Source: Trujillonella endophytica (GTDB lineage: Bacteria; Actinomycetota; Actinomycetes; Mycobacteriales; Geodermatophilaceae). From it: a stretch of 64,000 nucleotides of DNA. Location: NCBI RefSeq assembly GCF_019799905.1, contig NZ_JABGCI010000002.1:248001-312000 (forward strand), read 5' to 3'. Each line of letters begins with the position of its first letter. Within the stretch, counting starts at the first letter, position 1. Under the pieces are notes generated by a model, which had not been told where the DNA came from, searched no databases, and saw only the letters and a program-made list of their open reading frames with translations. Positions 53,878-62,679 of the stretch are shown here, piece after piece. Position numbers and translations under genes: made by a program.

Positions 53878-54672
53878 GTGAGCCACGACGGTTCGGGCAG
53901 CACCTCGGTGCTGCTGAGGGGCGCGTCGGCCCGTGCCGCCACGCCCTACCGGCAGGCGGCCGGCGTGCCGTTCGCGCCGCCGGTGCAGCAGCAGGTCCCG
54001 GCGCCCCGGCCCGAGCCGGTGCCGGAGGTCGTCGAGCGGCGCACCACGGTGCGGCGCGCGGCCGACGTCCCGGTGCCCAACGGCCGCGGGGTGCTGCGGC
54101 TGGGCGACGTCTACGCCGAGGAGCTGGCCCGGCTGCGCGAGCACGCGCACCGCGAGGGGTACGCAGCCGGTCACGCGGAGGGCCTGGCCGCCTCGGCGAG
54201 CGCCGTGGCCGAGGCCGAGCTGTCGGCCCAGGCGCGGCTCGCCGAGGCGCAGCACCGCTGGGAGCGCCGGCTGGTCTCGGCCACCGCCGCCCTCGGAGCC
54301 GCCGCGACGCAGCTCGAGCAGACCGCCGTGCCGGTCGCCGAGGACCTGCGCGAGGAGGTCCTGCAGTCGGTGCTCGTGCTGGTGGAGGACCTGCTCGGCC
54401 GCGAGCTGGCGTCGGTGGACGCCGCCGGCGTCGACGCGCTGCGCCGCGCCCTCACGCTGCTGCCCACCGACGCGCCCAGCGTCGTGCGGCTGCACCCCGA
54501 CGACCTGGCCGAGGTGCCCGCCGACGCGCTCGCCGCGCTGCCCGCGTCGGTCACCGTGGTCGGCGACCTGTCGGTCGAGCGCGCCGGCGCCGTCGCCGAG
54601 TGCGGCGTGCAACGGGTCGACGCCCGGCTGAGCACCGCCCTGGCCCGGGTCCGGGAGGTGCTGCGCGGATGA
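53878..54672 (+). CDS. fliH: Flagellar assembly protein FliH
   Basis: 264 aa from GTG at 53878 (GAGGG about 10 nt upstream); upstream in-frame codons are repeat sequence and not likely coding. Disordered N-terminus, then VLRLGDVYAEELARLREHAHREGYAAGHAEGLAASASAVAEAE (Gly/Ala helix typical of FliH) and a C-terminal EDLREEVLQSVLVLVEDLLGRELASVDAAGVDALRRALTLLPTDAPSVVRLHPDDLAEVP domain shared with V-ATPase E subunits. Negative regulator and stalk of the FliI ATPase. The stop overlaps the fliI start. Confidence 0.9.
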   Translation: MSHDGSGSTSVLLRGASARAATPYRQAAGVPFAPPVQQQVPAPRPEPVPEVVERRTTVRRAADVPVPNGRGVLRLGDVYAEELARLREHAHREGYAAGHAEGLAASASAVAEAELSAQARLAEAQHRWERRLVSATAALGAAATQLEQTAVPVAEDLREEVLQSVLVLVEDLLGRELASVDAAGVDALRRALTLLPTDAPSVVRLHPDDLAEVPADALAALPASVTVVGDLSVERAGAVAECGVQRVDARLSTALARVREVLRG

Positions 54673-55976
54673 GCCGCGCGACGCTCCTGGAGCGCGCCCG
54701 CCTGGCCGCCCGCCCCCAGCTGACCGGCTCGGTCGTCGGGGCGATGGGCCTGACCCTGACCGTCGAGGGCGTCCCCGCGGCGGTCGGCGACCTGGTCGAG
54801 GTCGACCCGGGCTCGCGCGGCCTGCTGGCCGAGGTGGTCGCCGTCGGCCGGGACCGGCTGACCTGCATGCCGCTGGGCGAGCTGTCCGGTGTGCACTCCG
54901 GCGCCCCCGTGCGCACCACCGGCATGCCGTTGCAGGTCCCGGTGGGTCCGGCCCTCCTCGGCCGGGTGCTCGACGGGCTGGGCCGCCCCATCGACGGCGG
55001 CCCCGCCCTGGGCGGCGGTGTGTCCTGGGTGGACCTGGCGAGCGAGACCCCGCACGCGCTGTCCCGGCGCCGGGTGGAGGAGCCGCTGCCCGTGGGCGTG
55101 CGCGCCCTGGACACCCTGGTGCCGGTCGGCAAGGGGCAGCGACTGGGCATCTTCGCCGGCTCCGGCGTGGGCAAGTCGACCCTGCTCGCCCAGATCACCC
55201 GGGGCACCGAGGCCGACATCCGGGTCATCGCGCTGATCGGCGAGCGTGGCCGCGAGGTGAAGGAGTTCCTCGAGGAGAACCTCGGGGCCGAGGGCATGGC
55301 GCGCACCGTCGTCGTCGTCGCCACCTCCGACGAGCCGCCGCTGGTCCGCCTCAAGGCCGCGTTCGTCGCGACCCGCATCGCCGAGGGCTTCCGTGACCAG
55401 GGCCGCGACGTGCTGCTGCTCATGGACTCGATCACCCGGACCGCCATGGCCCAGCGCGAGGTCGGCCTCTCGGCCGGGGAGCCCCCGGCCACCCGCGGCT
55501 ACCCGCCGAGCGTCTTCGCGATGATGCCCAAGCTGCTGGAGAAGGCCGGCCCCGGCGCCGTCGGGTCGATCACCGGTCTCTACACCGTGCTGGTGGAGGG
55601 CGACGACCACAACGAGCCGATCGCCGACACCGCCCGCTCGATCCTCGACGGGCACGTGGTGCTGACCCGCAAGCTCGCCACCGTCGGCCACTTCCCGGCC
55701 ATCGACGTGCTGGAGTCGATCTCCCGGGTCGCCGGCGCGGTCGTCCCCGCGGCGCAGATGACCGACGCCCGCGAGGCCCGGCGGCTGCTCGGTTCGCTGC
55801 GCGACGTCAAGGAGCTCATCGAGATCGGCGCCTACCAGGCCGGCAGCGACCCGCTGGTCGACCGTGCCCGGGCGCTGTCGCCCGCGCTGGACGCCTTCCT
55901 GCGGCAGTCCATGGACGACACGACCGGCACGGCCGAGGCCTGGGACCGGCTGCACCGCATCGTGACGTCGGGATGA
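54669..55976 (+). CDS. fliI: Flagellum-specific ATPase FliI
   Basis: 435 aa, ATG overlapping fliH (ATGA). F1-beta-like: Walker A GIFAGSGVGKSTLLAQI, IALIGERGREVKEFLEE, Walker B region DVLLLMDSITRTAMAQREVGLSAGEPPATRGYPPSVFAMMPKLLEKAG, and GSITGLYTVLVEGDDHNEPIADTARSILDGHVVLTRKLA, diagnostic of type III export ATPases. Hexamer at the export gate that unfolds and releases substrates. Confidence 0.97.
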   Translation: MSRATLLERARLAARPQLTGSVVGAMGLTLTVEGVPAAVGDLVEVDPGSRGLLAEVVAVGRDRLTCMPLGELSGVHSGAPVRTTGMPLQVPVGPALLGRVLDGLGRPIDGGPALGGGVSWVDLASETPHALSRRRVEEPLPVGVRALDTLVPVGKGQRLGIFAGSGVGKSTLLAQITRGTEADIRVIALIGERGREVKEFLEENLGAEGMARTVVVVATSDEPPLVRLKAAFVATRIAEGFRDQGRDVLLLMDSITRTAMAQREVGLSAGEPPATRGYPPSVFAMMPKLLEKAGPGAVGSITGLYTVLVEGDDHNEPIADTARSILDGHVVLTRKLATVGHFPAIDVLESISRVAGAVVPAAQMTDAREARRLLGSLRDVKELIEIGAYQAGSDPLVDRARALSPALDAFLRQSMDDTTGTAEAWDRLHRIVTSG

Positions 55977-56004
55977 CGAGCTCCCGCACGGTGAGCGTGG
56001 CCTG

Positions 56005-56475
56005 ATGGGCAAGCGGCAGGCCTTCCGGCTCGCGCCGGTCCTCCGCGTGCGCCAGGCCGCCGAGCGCGCCGCCTCCCTCGCCCACGTCGAGGCCGAGGGC
56101 GCCGCGCGCGAAGCCGAGCGTCGCGCCCGGGAGCTGGCCGCGGCCCTGCCCACCCGCGCCGTGACCGGATCGCACTCCGCGCAGAGCTTCTTCGCCGCGA
56201 TGGTCGCATCGCAGGCCGCGGCTGCCGATGTCTCAGCTGCACGGTCGACCGCCCAGGCGTCGGCCGAGCACGCGGAGCTCCTGCGCGCACGGTGGACCGC
56301 TGCCGCGCAGGAGACCAAGGCGATGGAGAAGCTGCGCGACCGGCACGAGCTGGCCCTGCGGCACGCCGAGGACGCCGCCGAGACCCGGGCCGTGGACGAC
56401 CTGGTGACCGGCCGGTACTCCGCGCGGACGGGACGCGACGGACAGCCAGGAGAGGAGGAGGCGTGGAGGGGCTGA
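56005..56475 (+). CDS. fliJ: Flagellar export protein FliJ
   Basis: 156 aa. Starts KRQAFRLAPVLRVRQAAERAASLAHVEAEGAAREAERRARELAAAL and continues as an Ala/Arg-rich antiparallel coiled coil (ETKAMEKLRDRHELALRHAEDAAETRAVDDLVTGRY), as expected for FliJ, the central stalk of the export ATPase. Assigned by position after fliI and by coiled-coil shape. Overlaps the next gene by 13 nt. Confidence 0.88.
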   Translation: MGKRQAFRLAPVLRVRQAAERAASLAHVEAEGAAREAERRARELAAALPTRAVTGSHSAQSFFAAMVASQAAAADVSAARSTAQASAEHAELLRARWTAAAQETKAMEKLRDRHELALRHAEDAAETRAVDDLVTGRYSARTGRDGQPGEEEAWRG

Positions 56476-57434
56476 CCGCCGTGCACGGCCGCATCGCCGA
56501 GATCCAGAACCGGATCCTGATGCTGTCGGCCAGCAGGACGTCCTCGACCTCCGCCGCCTGGTCCAGCGCGGCCTCGGCCGCGGGGCTCACCGGCACCACC
56601 GCCGCCGGCGCGAGCACCTCGCTCGGCGCCGGCGACGGCACCGCCGGCGCCCGGGTGGTCGAGGCGGCGAGCAGGTACCTCAGGGTCCCCTACGCCTGGG
56701 GCGGGACCGACCCGGCGTCCGGGCTGGACTGCTCCGGGCTGGTACAGCGGGTCTACAAGGACCTGGGCATCGACCTGCCGCGGACCTCCTCCCAGCAGGC
56801 CACCTCCGGCACCCCGGTCGCGAACCTGGCCGAGGCCCGCGCGGGTGACCTGGTGTTCTTCGACAACTCCTCCTCGCGCGCCGGCATCGACCACGTCGGC
56901 ATCTACATCGGCAACGGTCAGATGATCGCCGCGCCGCAGGAGGGCGAGGTCGTCAAGATCCAGTCGGTCGGCAACCCGACGCTGATCCGCCGTGTGCTGC
57001 CGGACACGCCCGTCCCCACCGCCGCGGCCGCGGCCGTGGCGGGCGGCGGCCTGGGCGGGGTCCCCTACTCCGATCTGTTCGTCTCCGCCGGCGCGCGGCA
57101 CGGCGTCCAGCCGGCGCTGCTGGCGGCGGTCGCCAAGACGGAGTCGAACTTCAACTCCTCGGCGGTCTCCTCCGCCGGAGCCACGGGCCTCATGCAGTTC
57201 ATGCCGGCGACCGCCCGCGGTCTCGGCGTCGACGCGGCCGACCCGGCATCGGCCATCGACGGCGCCGCCCGCTACCTGCGCCAGCTCACCGACCAGTTCG
57301 GCTCGACCAGCCTGGCCCTGGCCGCCTACAACGCCGGGCCGGGCGCGGTCTCGCGCGCCGGTGGCATCCCTCCCCACGGGGAGACCCAGTCCTACGTGAC
57401 CAAGGTCCTCAGCGCCGCGGAGGCGTACTCATGA
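56463..57434 (+). CDS. Flagellar-locus peptidoglycan hydrolase: NlpC/P60 plus lytic transglycosylase
   Basis: 323 aa from GTG with GAGGAGG upstream. Short helix (LTAVHGRIAEIQNRILML), then NlpC/P60 (about 60-175): YLRVPYAWGGTDPASGLDCSGLVQRVYKDLGIDLPRTSSQQ with catalytic Cys, and GIDHVGIYIGNGQMIAAPQEGE with His. Then an SLT domain (about 200-320): ARHGVQPALLAAVAKTESNFNSSAVSSAGATGLMQFMPATARGLGV with catalytic Glu and SLALAAYNAGPGAVSRAGGIP. No signal peptide, so export through the flagellar channel is likely. It probably opens the cell wall for the rod, the job of FlgJ elsewhere. Overlaps the fliK start. Confidence 0.92.
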   Translation: MEGLTAVHGRIAEIQNRILMLSASRTSSTSAAWSSAASAAGLTGTTAAGASTSLGAGDGTAGARVVEAASRYLRVPYAWGGTDPASGLDCSGLVQRVYKDLGIDLPRTSSQQATSGTPVANLAEARAGDLVFFDNSSSRAGIDHVGIYIGNGQMIAAPQEGEVVKIQSVGNPTLIRRVLPDTPVPTAAAAAVAGGGLGGVPYSDLFVSAGARHGVQPALLAAVAKTESNFNSSAVSSAGATGLMQFMPATARGLGVDAADPASAIDGAARYLRQLTDQFGSTSLALAAYNAGPGAVSRAGGIPPHGETQSYVTKVLSAAEAYS

Positions 57435-58690
57435 CAGCTCCTGCCCTCCCCGCCCTCCTGTCGGTGTCGCCGGCAGCGACGGCGCCGGCCCCGGCCTCCC
57501 GGCCGTCGTCGGGCTTCGCGACCGCGCTCGACGACGCGCTCGGCAGTGACGGCGGCACCCCCCAGCCCGGTCCGGAGGCGACGACCCCCGAGGACGACGT
57601 CCCCGTCGCCCCTCCGCTCGAGGGCGACGCCGGCCCCGCCGAGGAGGCGCCCGCCGGTCCGCAGGTCCTCGACCCGGCGGCCTGGGCCTTCGCCCTCGCC
57701 GTCGCCGTCCCCGCACCCCCGGCGACCGTCGCGCCGGACGCCGCCGACCCGGCCGCGGCACCCGCCGGCGCCGTTCCCCCAGTGGCGGCCGCTGCGGACG
57801 GCGTGCCCGCACCGGCGCTCCTCCCCGGTGCCGCCGGCCCGGTGGCGGCGGTGCCCGCGACCCCGGGCGGCCCCCTCCCGCTCGACGCCGTGCTGCCGGG
57901 TGCGCCCGCGGCGCCGTCCCCGGCCGCCACGGCCACCCCGGTGGTCCCGACCGCCGCGACCCCGGGTGCGGCCGACCTCGCCGCCGTGCTGCCCGCCGGC
58001 GTCGTCGTGGTCCCCGCCGCGGTGGCCCCGACCGCGACGGCCTCGTCCCCCGCGCCGACGGCGGACGCGGTCCCGGCGGTCGCGACCGAGCTGCCTCTCG
58101 CCGCGCTCCCGCCCGGCCAGGAGCAGACCGGCGCCGACCCCCGGTCCGGCGGGAGCGACCAGCCCGCGGCGCAGCTGACCCCGGGAGCCGCTCCGGCCGC
58201 CCCGGCGACGACGTCCGCCGCGCCGGCGACCCCCGCCCTGGCGGCACCGGCGCCCCCGCCGCCCGTGGCCACGCAGGTCGCCCCCGTGGTGGCCCAGCTG
58301 GCCGGCGGCCCGGACGGCACGCACACCATGACCCTGGTCCTGACGCCGGAGACGCTGGGCACCGTCGAGGTCCGCGTCACCGTGTCGGCCGGCACCGTGG
58401 ACCTCACGCTGCGGCACGCCTCCGAGGCCGGTCGTGCCGCGCTGCTCGACGCCCTCCCCGACCTGCGGCGCGACCTCGAGTCCGCAGGCCTGAGCTGCTC
58501 GAAGCTCGACGTCGACCGCGACAGCGGCAGCTCCTGGACGTCGCAGCATCAGGCCGCCGAGCAGTGGGCCGCGGCGCGGGAGGCCGGCACCGGTCGCGGC
58601 CGCCCGTGGCTCCGCGGCGACGAACCCGACGGAAGCCGTCCGGCCCCCGTCGTCCACCCCGCATCGTCCGGACTCGACGTCCGGGTCTGA
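57431..58690 (+). CDS. fliK: Flagellar hook-length control protein FliK
   Basis: 419 aa. About 300 residues of Ala/Pro-rich, low-complexity sequence serve as the ruler, followed by the C-terminal FliK domain (about 290-375): AQLAGGPDGTHTMTLVLTPETLGTVEVRVTVSAGTVDLTLRHASEAGRAALLDALPDLRRDLESAGLSCSKLDVDRD. This last part contains the LxPxxLGxVxVxV motif that switches export specificity when the hook is complete. The N-terminal ruler is poorly conserved, as usual. Confidence 0.93.
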   Translation: MTAPALPALLSVSPAATAPAPASRPSSGFATALDDALGSDGGTPQPGPEATTPEDDVPVAPPLEGDAGPAEEAPAGPQVLDPAAWAFALAVAVPAPPATVAPDAADPAAAPAGAVPPVAAAADGVPAPALLPGAAGPVAAVPATPGGPLPLDAVLPGAPAAPSPAATATPVVPTAATPGAADLAAVLPAGVVVVPAAVAPTATASSPAPTADAVPAVATELPLAALPPGQEQTGADPRSGGSDQPAAQLTPGAAPAAPATTSAAPATPALAAPAPPPPVATQVAPVVAQLAGGPDGTHTMTLVLTPETLGTVEVRVTVSAGTVDLTLRHASEAGRAALLDALPDLRRDLESAGLSCSKLDVDRDSGSSWTSQHQAAEQWAAAREAGTGRGRPWLRGDEPDGSRPAPVVHPASSGLDVRV

Positions 58691-58705
58691 GAGAGGAGAC
58701 CTCCG

Positions 58706-59143
58706 ATGACCGAGCCGATCGGTGGCGTGGGCGCCGGCAGTGCCGTCAACCCGGCCACGTCGTCCGCCACCAGCACGGTGGCGCGGGACAACAGCAACAA
58801 CAAGGACATGTTCCTGCAGCTCCTCGTCGCGCAGATGCGCTACCAGGACCCGAACAACCCGGCCAGCACCACCGAGTTCATGTCGCAGACCGCGACGTTC
58901 ACGCAGGTGGAGAAGCTCGAGGAGCTGGCCACCCAGAACGCCGAGCTGCTGACGCTGCAGCGGTCGCTGTCGGCCGGTGCGCTGGTCGGCCACACCGTCA
59001 GCTGGACCGACGCAACCGGCGGCACGAAGACCGGCACCGTCGGCTCGGTGCGCTTCGGCGGTGACGGCCCGACCGCCGTGATCGACGGCGAGGAGGTGCC
59101 CTACGGGCGCCTGACCGAGGTCTCCCTCGCGGCCGACGACTGA
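58706..59143 (+). CDS. flgD: Flagellar hook capping protein FlgD
   Basis: 145 aa, ATG with GGAG upstream. NKDMFLQLLVAQMRYQDPNNPASTTEFMSQTATFTQVEKLEELATQNAELLTLQRSLSAGALVGHTVSWTD is the conserved N-terminal FlgD block; the rest (GTKTGTVGSVRFGGDGPTAVIDGEEVPYGRLTEVS) is a short beta domain. Shorter than E. coli FlgD (about 230 aa), but typical of the shorter Gram-positive forms. Scaffold for FlgE polymerisation. Confidence 0.95.
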   Translation: MTEPIGGVGAGSAVNPATSSATSTVARDNSNNKDMFLQLLVAQMRYQDPNNPASTTEFMSQTATFTQVEKLEELATQNAELLTLQRSLSAGALVGHTVSWTDATGGTKTGTVGSVRFGGDGPTAVIDGEEVPYGRLTEVSLAADD

Positions 59144-59196
59144 GCCCCGCTCCCCTCGCTCACCCCACTCCCCGCCCCCACTGAAGGGACACCCCC

Positions 59197-60447
59197 GTGC
59201 TGCGCTCCATGTACTCGGCCATCTCCGGCCTGAAGGCCCACCAGGTCAAGCTAGACGTGACCGGCAACAACATCGCCAACGTGAACACGGTCGGCTTCAA
59301 GAGCAGCCAGGCCACGTTCGAGGACACGCTGTCCCAGCTCATGCGCAACGGCTCGGCGCCCACCGACGGCACCGGCGGCACCAACCCCGCACAGGTCGGG
59401 CTCGGCGTGAAGGTCGCCGGCATCACGACCAACTTCGCCCAGGGCACCCAGCAGAGCACCGGCCGGGCCACCGACTTCATGATCAGCGGGGACGGCTTCT
59501 TCGTCACGAAGTTCGGGAACGAGAGCCTCTTCACCCGAGCCGGGTCCTTCGACTACGACGCCTCGGGCAAGATCGTCACGCCCGACGGCGCCGTGCTGCA
59601 GGGCTGGATGGCCGAGGACGGCGCCGTCAACACCAACGGCGCCGTCACGGACCTGACCGTCCCGTTCGGCCAGGTCATGGACCCCACGGTCACGACGAAG
59701 GGGTCCGTGGTCGGCAACCTGACGACGTCGGCCGTCGTCGCCTCGGCCGGCCCGCCGGCCGTCCCTGCGACCTCGCTGCAGACCCAGATCACCGCCTACG
59801 ACTCACTCGGCACGGCCCACCAGATCGCCCTCACCTTCACCAAGACGGCCCCCAACACGTGGAGCGTGGCCGCCAGCGAGGGCGGGACCCCGATCGGCAC
59901 CCCGCAGAACCTCACCTTCTCCCCCACGACCGGCAAGGCCCTCACCGGGATGACGTTCGACGTGGACGTGTTCACGAGCGCGGCGGCGACCCCGAACTGG
60001 CCGGCGGACATCTCGATCGACCTCAGCAACATGACCGAGTTCGGTGGCAAGTCCTCGCTGGCGCCCATGGACGTCGACGGCAACGCGATGGGGACCCTGC
60101 AGTCGATCGCGCTCAGCGGCGACGGCACGATCATGGGCGTCTACTCGAACAACCTGCGCGAGCCGATCGGCAAGCTCGCCATGGCCTCCTTCGCCAACCC
60201 CTCGGGCCTGGCCAAGTCCGGCAACACGTCCTTCCGCGTGGGCGACAACTCGGGGCAGCCGGCGATCGGCGAGGCCAACGCCGGGGGCCGCGGCTCGTTG
60301 GTCGCCGGCGCGCTGGAGATGTCCAACGTCGACCTGGCCGAGGAGTTCACCGGCCTGATCGTCGCCCAGCGCGGGTTCCAGGCGAACAGCCGGGTGATCA
60401 CCAGCTCCGACGAGGTCCTGCAGGACCTGGTCAACCTCAAGCGCTGA
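59197..60447 (+). CDS. flgE: Flagellar hook protein FlgE
   Basis: 416 aa from GTG with AAGGGA 8 nt upstream. N-terminal LRSMYSAISGLKAHQVKLDVTGNNIANVNTVGFKSSQATFEDTLSQLM, the FMISGDGFFV segment, and C-terminal GALEMSNVDLAEEFTGLIVAQRGFQANSRVITSSDEVLQDLVNLKR, the hook signature. Middle beta domains are normal. Polymerises under FlgD to the universal joint. The stop is directly followed by repeat copy D. Confidence 0.97.
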   Translation: MLRSMYSAISGLKAHQVKLDVTGNNIANVNTVGFKSSQATFEDTLSQLMRNGSAPTDGTGGTNPAQVGLGVKVAGITTNFAQGTQQSTGRATDFMISGDGFFVTKFGNESLFTRAGSFDYDASGKIVTPDGAVLQGWMAEDGAVNTNGAVTDLTVPFGQVMDPTVTTKGSVVGNLTTSAVVASAGPPAVPATSLQTQITAYDSLGTAHQIALTFTKTAPNTWSVAASEGGTPIGTPQNLTFSPTTGKALTGMTFDVDVFTSAAATPNWPADISIDLSNMTEFGGKSSLAPMDVDGNAMGTLQSIALSGDGTIMGVYSNNLREPIGKLAMASFANPSGLAKSGNTSFRVGDNSGQPAIGEANAGGRGSLVAGALEMSNVDLAEEFTGLIVAQRGFQANSRVITSSDEVLQDLVNLKR

Positions 60448-60448
60448 T

Positions 60449-60505
60449 GGAGGACCTCCCTCCCCCCACCACTCGCGAGCCCGTGGCGGGCCCCTGAGGG
60501 AGGCC
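60449..60505 (+). repeat. Interspersed hairpin repeat, copy D (after flgE)
   Basis: GGAGGACCTCCCTCCCCCCA, middle CTCGCGAGCCC, end CCCCTGAGGGAGGCC. Stem CCTCCCT/AGGGAGG replaces the CCCCGTCC stem of other copies while the flanks are kept. Begins 1 nt after the stop. Confidence 0.85.
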
Positions 60506-60598
60506 TGACGGCCCGGTCCACCCGTCGGTGGGCCGGGCCGTGCGCGGCGCGCCGCCGTGACCGCTCCCCCACCGGGTGGCACGGCACCGGCCGTTCGG

Positions 60599-60627
60599 CT
60601 CAAGAGGTCGCTGACCTGCGCCGATAT
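60599..60627 (+). promoter_or_regulatory. FliA-type promoter of the flbD-motA-motB-fliL operon
   Basis: CTCAAG-N15-GCCGATAT, best match of the class in the window, 65 nt before the flbD start. -10 close to the FliA consensus GCCGATAA. Confidence 0.7.
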
Positions 60628-60691
60628 CACTGCAGCCGCACCGACGATGCGGCGGCTGCTTCCCCCTTCGAACGAGCAAGAGGTCAGACCC

Positions 60692-60982
60692 GTGATCCGA
60701 GTGACGCGCCTGAACGGGGAGCAGTTCGCCCTCAACCCCGACCTGATCGAGCGTGTCGAGGGCCACCCCGACACCGTCGTCTTCCTCGTCGACAGCACCC
60801 GCTACGTGGTGCAGCAGAGCGTGGAGGACGTGCTCACCGAGATCCGGGAGTACCGGGCCGGCATCCTCGCCACGGCCTACGAGATGGACCGCGGCACCTA
60901 CCGCTCGTCCCGGCTCGAGGCCCAGGCCGACGACTCGACGAACGGCTCCGTCGTGCCCTTCCCGGCCCGCGAGGAGCGCTGA
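60692..60982 (+). CDS. flbD: Flagellar protein FlbD
   Basis: 96 aa from GTG. Core IRVTRLNGEQFALNPDLIERVEGHPDTVVFLVDSTRYVVQQSVEDVLTEIREYRAGILATAYE is the FlbD family (short beta-rich swarming motility protein), always near motAB in Gram-positive flagellar operons. Biochemical role unknown. The last 30 residues are a variable tail. Confidence 0.9.
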   Translation: MIRVTRLNGEQFALNPDLIERVEGHPDTVVFLVDSTRYVVQQSVEDVLTEIREYRAGILATAYEMDRGTYRSSRLEAQADDSTNGSVVPFPAREER

Positions 60983-60985
60983 CCC

Positions 60986-61756
60986 GTGGACCCCGCATCC
61001 CTGATCGGCATCGTCCTCTCGCTGGTCGCCCTCCTGGTCTTCATGGTCATGGAGGGGGCCGACCCGATGAGCCTCCTCTTCCTCCCGGCGATCGTCCTGG
61101 TCATCGTCGCGACGTTCGGCGCCGCGCTGACCGGCCAGACGATGGACGACCTCAAGAAGATGCCCGGCTGGTTCAAGATGGCCGTCCTGCCGGCCAAGGT
61201 GCCGCCGGCCAGCCACCAGATCCAGACCCTGGTCGGCCTCGCGGAGAAGGCCCGCAAGGAGGGCCTGCTCGCCCTCGAGGCGCAGGTCAAGCAGATCGAG
61301 GACCCGTTCCTCAAGCGCGGCCTGCAGATGGGCATCGACGGCACCGACCCCGAGCAGCTGCGCGACGTCCTCGAGGCGGAGATCGCCGCCAAGAAGACCG
61401 AGGACAAGGTCGCCGCCAAGTTCATGACCACGATGGGCGGCTACGCGCCGACCATCGGCATCGTCGGCTGCATCGTCGGCCTGATGAACGTCATGGGCAG
61501 CCTCAGCAACCCCGAGGCGCTGGGCCCGATGATCGCCGCGGCGTTCGTCGCCACCCTGTGGGGCGTCATGGCGGCCAACTTCTGGTTCCTCCCCATGGGC
61601 GCCAAGATCCTGCGGGTCAGCGAGCTCCAGGCCGCCCAGATGGAGCTGCTCGTCGAGGGCATCGCCGAGATCCAGGCCGGCACCAGCCCGCGCGCCGTCC
61701 GGCTCAAGCTGACCTCGCTCATCCCACCCAGTGAGGTCGCCAAGGAGGCCGCATGA
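60986..61756 (+). CDS. motA: Flagellar motor stator protein MotA
   Basis: 256 aa from GTG. Four membrane helices (SLIGIVLSLVALLVFMVMEG, SLLFLPAIVLVIVATFGAAL; APTIGIVGCIVGLMNVMGSL, IAAAFVATLWGVMAANFWFLPMG) and the large cytoplasmic loop with ARKEGLLALEAQVKQIEDPFLKRGLQMGIDGTDPEQLRDVLEAEI. Conserved Pro before helix 3 region and GG-YAPTIGI are present. Forms the ion channel with MotB. Stop/start overlap with motB (ATGA). Confidence 0.96.
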   Translation: MDPASLIGIVLSLVALLVFMVMEGADPMSLLFLPAIVLVIVATFGAALTGQTMDDLKKMPGWFKMAVLPAKVPPASHQIQTLVGLAEKARKEGLLALEAQVKQIEDPFLKRGLQMGIDGTDPEQLRDVLEAEIAAKKTEDKVAAKFMTTMGGYAPTIGIVGCIVGLMNVMGSLSNPEALGPMIAAAFVATLWGVMAANFWFLPMGAKILRVSELQAAQMELLVEGIAEIQAGTSPRAVRLKLTSLIPPSEVAKEAA

Positions 61757-62679
61757 GCGGCGGCCGCGGGGGACGGCGCCGCAGGAAGCACCCCGAGCAC
61801 GAGGAGCACGAGAACCACGAGCGCTGGCTGGTGTCCTACGCGGACATGATGACGCTGCTCCTGGTCCTCTTCGTCGTCCTCTTCGCGATGAGCCAGGTGG
61901 ACAAGGACAAGTTCGCCGCTCTCGCCAGCGGTCTGTCCGAGGCCTTCGGGGCGCCGGTCCAGGCCATCACCGGCCCGGGCACCAGCTCCGACTCCTCGGT
62001 GCTGCCGGCCCTCGACGCCGCCGTCGACGTCCAGATCCCCGCCGCGCCCGCGGCCCAGGAGTCGGTGGACTCGGCCGCCCAGCAGGCGGCCGCCGAGGCC
62101 CAGGCCCAGTACTCCTCGCTCGAGGGGGTGCGCGACCAGATCGACGCGTCGCTGGCGGCGGCGGGGTACGCCGGAGCCGCCCGGTACGAGATCGACGAGC
62201 GCGGCCTCGTCGTGCACATCGTCTCCGACCCGGTGCTGTTCGACGCCGAGAGCGCCACCCTGCTCAGCCAGGGCCGGGCGATCCTCGACGCGATCGCGCC
62301 GGCGCTGGCGCCACTGCCCAACCAGCTCGACGTCGAGGGGCACGCCAACCACCTCGCGGTGACGCCGGGCGGTCCGTGGCCGTCCAACTGGGAGCTGTCG
62401 GGGGCGCGCGCCTCCACCGTCGTCCGCTACCTGGCCGGCGCCGGGGTGCCCGAGACCCACCTGGCCGCCACCGGCTACTCCTCGACGCGACCGATGGTGC
62501 CGGAGTCCGACCCCGGCGCGATCACCCTGAACCGCCGAGTGGACATCGTCGTCCTCTCCACCGCCTCCGCCGAGGCCAACGAGCTGCTGCCCGGCCTCCA
62601 GGCCGCCGCGACGGCACCCCCCACCCCCACCGAGACGACCACCCAGACGACCACCGCTTCCGAGGGAGGCCACCCGTGA
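61753..62679 (+). CDS. motB: Flagellar motor stator protein MotB
   Basis: 308 aa. N-terminal HENHERWLVSYADMMTLLLVLFVVLFAMSQVD with the essential Asp in YADMMTLL, which carries the ion; this YADMMTLL sequence is like H+-type MotB rather than Na+-type PomB, an inference only. The C-terminal OmpA domain (about 150-275): NQLDVEGHANHLAVTPGGPWPSNWELSGARASTVVRYLAGAGVPETHLAATGYSSTRPMV ... LNRRVDIVV binds peptidoglycan. Overlaps fliL. Confidence 0.96.
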   Translation: MSGGRGGRRRRKHPEHEEHENHERWLVSYADMMTLLLVLFVVLFAMSQVDKDKFAALASGLSEAFGAPVQAITGPGTSSDSSVLPALDAAVDVQIPAAPAAQESVDSAAQQAAAEAQAQYSSLEGVRDQIDASLAAAGYAGAARYEIDERGLVVHIVSDPVLFDAESATLLSQGRAILDAIAPALAPLPNQLDVEGHANHLAVTPGGPWPSNWELSGARASTVVRYLAGAGVPETHLAATGYSSTRPMVPESDPGAITLNRRVDIVVLSTASAEANELLPGLQAAATAPPTPTETTTQTTTASEGGHP

